DNA of 64,000 nucleotides from Nematostella vectensis (taxonomy: Eukaryota; Cnidaria; Anthozoa; Actiniaria; Edwardsiidae), in the NCBI RefSeq assembly GCF_932526225.1, contig NC_064037.1, forward strand, positions 14,149,703 through 14,213,702. Direction: 5' to 3'. Position numbers and translations under genes: made by a program. Within the stretch, counting starts at the first letter, position 1. Every line of letters starts with the position of its first letter. Positions 57,617-64,000 of the stretch are shown here, piece after piece. Below the pieces are notes generated by a model that was not told the DNA's origin, made no database searches, and was given only the letters and a program-made list of their open reading frames with translations.

Positions 57617-58283
57617 TCCTTCCTTCCTTCCTTCCTTCCTTCCTTCCTTCTTTCTTTCTTGCTTTCTAAGCCACGGTTCATTGGGTCATTTCTCCGTCTT
57701 TACTCCCCCCCTCTCTCTTTCTCTCTCTTAATTCTTTCTTTCTTTCCTTCCTTCCTTCCTTCCTTCCTTCCTTCCTTCCTTCCTTCCTTCCTTCCTTCCT
57801 TCCTTCCTTCCTTCCTTCCTTCCTTCCTTCCTTCCTTCCTTCCTTCCTTCCTTCCTTCCTTCCTTCCTTCCTTCCTTCTTTCTTTCTTGCTTTCTTTCTT
57901 TAACATAGGATAACCATGTGGTATTTTTTGTTTAAATATTGATAGTGCCTAGATGCATTCTTTTATGTATTGCCATTGTATGGGTAAATTAAATCTCTGG
58001 CGGATCGGAACTCATTTTGTTCAATCGCAACAGGACATGGACGAGGCAATACAAGAAATAAGTAAATAATTAAGGGGTCGATTACATAACGGTATGACGC
58101 TTTTGTAAACATTCCCTTGTGTCGTCTTTAAAAGTCCTTATATGGGGATCTTAGAGGTAAACACAACGCAGAAGTGCTTTAAACAAATGATTCACCCTCA
58201 TTTTTGTTACTATTTCAATCTACTGTATAAGCCACGGCTCATTGGGTCATTCCTCCGTCTTTACTCCCCCCCTCTCTCTTAAT

Positions 58284-58343
<60 letters not shown>

Positions 58344-59220
58344 TCCTTCCTTCCTTCCTTCCTTCCTTCTTTCTTTCTTGCTTTCTAAGCCACGGTTCAT
58401 TGGGTCATTTCTCCGTCTTTACTCCCCCCCTCTCTCTTTCTCTCTCTTAATTCTTTCTTTCTTTCCTTCCTTCCTTCCTTCCTTCCTTCCTTCTTTCTTG
58501 CTTTCTTTCTTTAACATAGGATAACCATGTGGTATTTTTTGTTTAAATATTGATAGTGCCTAGATGCATTCTTTTATGTATTGCCATTGTATGGGTAAAT
58601 TAAATCTCTGGCGGATCGGGACTCATTTTGTTCAATCGCAACAGGACATGGACGAGGCAATACAAGAAATAAGTAAATAATTAAGGGGTCGATTACATAA
58701 CGGTATGACGCTTTTGTAAACATTCCCTTGTGTCGTCTTTAAAAGTCCTTATATGGGGATCTTAGAGGTAAACACAACGCAGAAGTGCTTTAAACAAATA
58801 ATTCACCCTCATTTTTGTTACTATTTCAATCTACTGTATAAGCCACGGCTCATTGGGTCATTTCTCCGTCTTTACTCCCCCCCCTGTCTCTTTCTCTCTC
58901 TTAATTCTTTCTTTCTTTCTTTAACATAGGATAACCATGTGGTATTTTTTGTTTAAATATTGATAGTGCCTAGATAATTTCTTTTATGTATTGCCATTGT
59001 ATGGGTAAATTAAATCTCTGGCAGATCAGGACTCATTTTGATCAATCGCAACAGGACATGGACGAGGCAATACAAGAAATATGTGAATAATAAAGGGGTC
59101 GATTACATGACGGTATAATAGTTTTGTAAACGATCCCTTGTGTCGTCTTCTATACTGTCCTTATATGGGGATTTTAGAGGTCAACACAACGCAGAAGTGC
59201 TTTAACAAATAATTCATTGA
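57180..59220 (+). repeat. Four tandem copies of a 300-700-bp unit with TTTC/TTCC microsatellites
   Basis: Each copy starts AACATAGGATAACCATGTGG at 57188, 57902, 58513 and 58922 and continues through TAAGCCACGGCTCATTGGGT; copies 1-3 end in variable (TTTC)n and (TTCC)n runs, and the last copy lacks them. A partial repeat of CCACGGTTCATTGGGTCATT occurs inside copies 1 and 2 (57669, 58388). Length differences among copies are due almost entirely to the microsatellites, including a TTCC run at about 57745-57880. It lies just upstream of the PAN-FReD gene's start. Confidence 0.93.
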
Positions 59221-60098
59221 TCATTATTGTAACATAATTTATCATTAGTAATAACAATTTAAGAAAGTATAACGTAAATAATTTCGTAAATAGTGGTTAA
59301 TGTAAATAACTTGGTATAGTATGTTATAGTATTGTTTTACAAACGACGCCCATGAGCTTTTAGCTTTAACATTTTATCGTGTATAAATAAAGTCATATTG
59401 TATTGTTAACGATTAGCGATATTTCGGCAGGCCAAAACCCCATTTTTGAAATTAAAACGAATGTAATACAGCTGAATGTGCACAGCTAAAAGGAACAAAT
59501 CCCACGGGTTTTTTTTTGCCAGTTTTACTGTTTTTGTTAGTTTTGCTTGCTTGTTTTAGTATGTGTTGTAATGGTCGCTACAAATTATAAATAACTATTC
59601 TTGGCCAGGAGCTAACTAGAAAACCTTGTGTTAACTCCGTAGCTCCTAGACACCTTACAAAAAAAAAAAAAAAACAAACAAACAAACAAACAAGACAACA
59701 GGGGAGGGGGGGGGAAGGAAATGCTGGCTGTGCCTATATATATAAATGCTAGCAGGCCCTATATATCAAACTTAAGCCCAGAACAAACGTTGTTCTTTCC
59801 AAGACCTAAGAACAATGGAATTGGTTGGTTTGCATGCGTTTTTTCTTTGCCTCATAGTTCAATCCCTAATTGATATAAGTTATTGGGTTCACCTGATCAA
59901 AGGTTCTTTCGGAGACATCCCATGAGGGGTTTGAGATGACTTTACCGATACTTAGTTAACAACCTCATATGCAAAATCACTTTTCCAGTTTATTTAGTGC
60001 TTGAAGAAAAGGTAAACGGAAGACAAATATTATTACATAGTTCTTAAAGCAAACATTCACTACTAGATAAGAAAGCCAATTAAGGGTTTATAATAATC
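59221..60098. other. Gene-free stretch downstream of NDUFS8
   Basis: A-rich run near 59660 with (AAAC)n, then AT-rich DNA. A minus-strand AATAAA (TTTATT at 59989-59994) about 105 bp beyond the NDUFS8 stop is its likely polyadenylation signal. Confidence 0.5.
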
Positions 60099-62424
<2,326 letters not shown>

Positions 62425-63370
62425 ACAGACTTTTTATGGACTTGTATAAAGAACATTATTTCAGCTCTTTCTTAGCGTAAGGGTTATTTCTCTACAATGT
62501 ATATTTGGGTTATTAACTGCCAAAAGTCGACCCAATAACAGTGGTACAGTATTCTGCTACCATGTTCTTCATCAACAAACAGGAATCTTATAGTTGCTTC
62601 ATCTTAATTTCGTCTTTAAGGGCTCGTGTCAAAATAAACAGGGATCTGACTGTGGAGCTCTGAAAGTGGGAGTTTGATGTGGGGCTCTGAAAGTGGGGGT
62701 CTGAATTTGGGGCTCTGACAGTGGGGCTCTGACTGTGGGGCTCTCAAAGTGGGGCTCTGACTGTGGAGCTCTGACTGTGGGGCTCTGACTGTGGGGCTCT
62801 GACTGTGGGGCTCTGACTGTGGGGCTCTGAAAGTGGGGCTCTGAAAGTGGGGGTCTGACTGTGGGGCTCTGAAAGTGGGAATTTGATGTGGAGCTCTGAA
62901 AATGGGACTCTAAAGGTGGGGGCCGGAAAGTGGGGTTCTGACTGTGGGGCTTTTTATGGACTTGTATAAAGAACATTATTTCAGCTCTTTCTTAGCGTAA
63001 GGGTTATTTCTCTACAATGTATATTTGGGTTATTAACTGCCAAAAGTCAACCCAATAACAGTGGTACAGTATTCTGCTACCATGTTCTTCATCAACAAAC
63101 AGGAATCTTATAGTTGCTTCATCTTAATTTCGTCTTTAAGGGCTCGTGTCAAAATAAACAGACCAATAAAAACCCCTAAAAACATAGAACATCATTTCAG
63201 TTCTCTTTCAGTGTAATTATTATTTCTCTACTATGTATATTCACGTTATCAGCTGTCAAAAGTCGGTCCAATAACAGTGGTATCTGCTACCACATTCTTC
63301 ACAAACAAACAAGAATCTTATTGTTGCTTTGTCTAAATTGTGTTGTTAAGGGATCATATCAAAATCAACA
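62425..63370 (+). repeat. Two near-identical and one diverged copy of a 210-bp sequence
   Basis: CTTTTTATGGACTTGTATAA to GGGCTCGTGTCAAAATAAAC occurs at 62429-62640 and 62951-63162; a weaker third copy (CATCATTTCAGTTCTCTTTC, TAACAGTGGTATCTGC) is at 63185-63370. The first two flank the array at 62641-62950. Confidence 0.88.
62641..62950. repeat. Second copy of the 14-bp array, inserted with a 210-bp flank duplication
   Basis: Starts AGGGATCTGACTGTGGAGCT, the same as the start of the first array at 60902, and follows it closely before ending at GTGGGGCTTTTTATGG. It is bounded by direct copies of one sequence: 62425-62640 and 62951-63162. Confidence 0.9.
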
Positions 63371-63479
63371 GACCCATATGAACCCCGAATAAAGCTAGAA
63401 CATCATTTCAGTTCGATTTCAGTGTAATTATTTTTTATCTTCAATGTTCATTCGTGTTATTAACTTAACTTGGACAGAA

Positions 63480-64000
63480 ATTTTTGTGAAACCAAGTAAA
63501 ATACAGTAAATAAATGTGATAAAAACCAAAGGAGTAAATGGAGACTGTATGAACATTCGCACAAAAAAATTGGCTTGTGATAAGGTCCAAAATCTTGTGT
63601 CACCAAAAAAAAGTGTGACTACGAAAAAAGTTGTCACTGTGGTACAACTTACAGATAAGTGTAACTCTGAGGCTATGCTTAGGGAAAGGGAAGGTCAGTT
63701 GGCTTATCGGCTTAAGTCTATCTACCCGCGGGGTCTTAAGAAGAGCGATCTTTTTGTAGTAGGAACCCACAAAGAGATGTGTAAATTCTTTTTTACTATA
63801 GCACACACTATTCAATAACATGCACATTTTTGTCAGACAGTTGTAATGATTTTGCATCTCGTGCCACTATTCTGATGGAAATAAGCTTGTATTGATTCAC
63901 CTTCTTCAGTCTCCCCTGAAGAAGTCTTATTGAAGATGAAAGTTTGGTAGAGTTGAATACCAGTATTTGGTGTATTATGTCAGATTATATATATATAAAA
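63480..64000 (+). mobile_element. Possible Penelope-like retroelement 3' end
   Basis: The frame at 63516-63818 contains REGQLAYRLKSIYPRGLKKS, resembling the C-terminus of Penelope-like endonuclease-reverse transcriptases, followed by CTCCCCTGAAGAAGTCTTAT, a small stem common near their ends, and a TA repeat at the window edge. Only a fragment is present and there is no intact reverse transcriptase here. NDUFS8 upstream sequence surrounds it. Confidence 0.35.

Overview
The window reads as nuclear DNA of an invertebrate animal, most likely an anthozoan cnidarian (a sea anemone such as Nematostella fits best, but this is inference). The reasons are intron-rich genes with canonical GT-AG splice sites, metazoan protein families that include cnidarian-typical ones (PAN plus fibrinogen-like protein, small GPI-type Ly6 protein, ankyrin TRP channel), and a high density of short inverted-repeat transposons, minisatellites and homopolymer G/C runs. 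Nothing bacterial or viral is seen: no operons, no CRISPR, no tRNA or rRNA gene recognised. Most long open frames are not genes but stop-free tandem repeats. Real genes had to be assembled exon by exon from splice phase and family resemblance.

Layout, left to right. (1) 32-9999, plus: 13 exons of an SVOP-like major facilitator transporter, 5' end outside the window, with 94-bp and 42-bp minisatellites in one intron and a 1-kb pyrimidine tract in another. (2) 11.1-13.6 kb: nested transposons. (3) 13600-14655, minus: an intronless 351-residue basic/acidic low-complexity protein of unknown function. (4) 15805-24841, minus: RUSF1 (C16orf58, RUS family), with a 52-bp minisatellite in its large penultimate intron. 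(5) 25115-28297, plus: NIF3L1, complete, head-to-head with RUSF1 across 273 bp. (6) 30963-37882, plus: a complete 919-residue ankyrin-repeat TRP channel in six exons, with a 39-bp intronic minisatellite. (7) 41101-44770, plus: a complete 268-residue SR splicing factor of the SRSF4/5/6 type. (8) 45641-49080, minus: a two-exon Ly6/uPAR-domain protein, convergent with the SR gene. (9) 52574-57159, minus: secreted PAN/apple plus fibrinogen-like protein whose frame is broken twice. (10) 57.2-59.2 kb: four tandem copies of a unit carrying TTTC/TTCC microsatellites. (11) 60099-61733, minus: the last two exons of NDUFS8 (complex I), rest outside the window, with a 14-bp minisatellite in the intron and a copy of that array further right. 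(12) 63.5-64 kb: a possible Penelope-like retroelement end.

The genes do not form a pathway; they are ordinary neighbours. The only clear functional coupling is the shared RUSF1/NIF3L1 promoter region. The unusual content is in the non-coding DNA: five intron minisatellites, two of them with higher-order or copy-and-paste structure; at least six families of inverted-repeat elements, several with readable target-site duplications; and a three-level transposon nest. I found no convincing new biochemical system. The most informative leads are the broken PAN-FReD gene, the TRP channel of uncertain subfamily, the RUSF1 gene with no visible central C-terminal exons, and the repeat dynamics.
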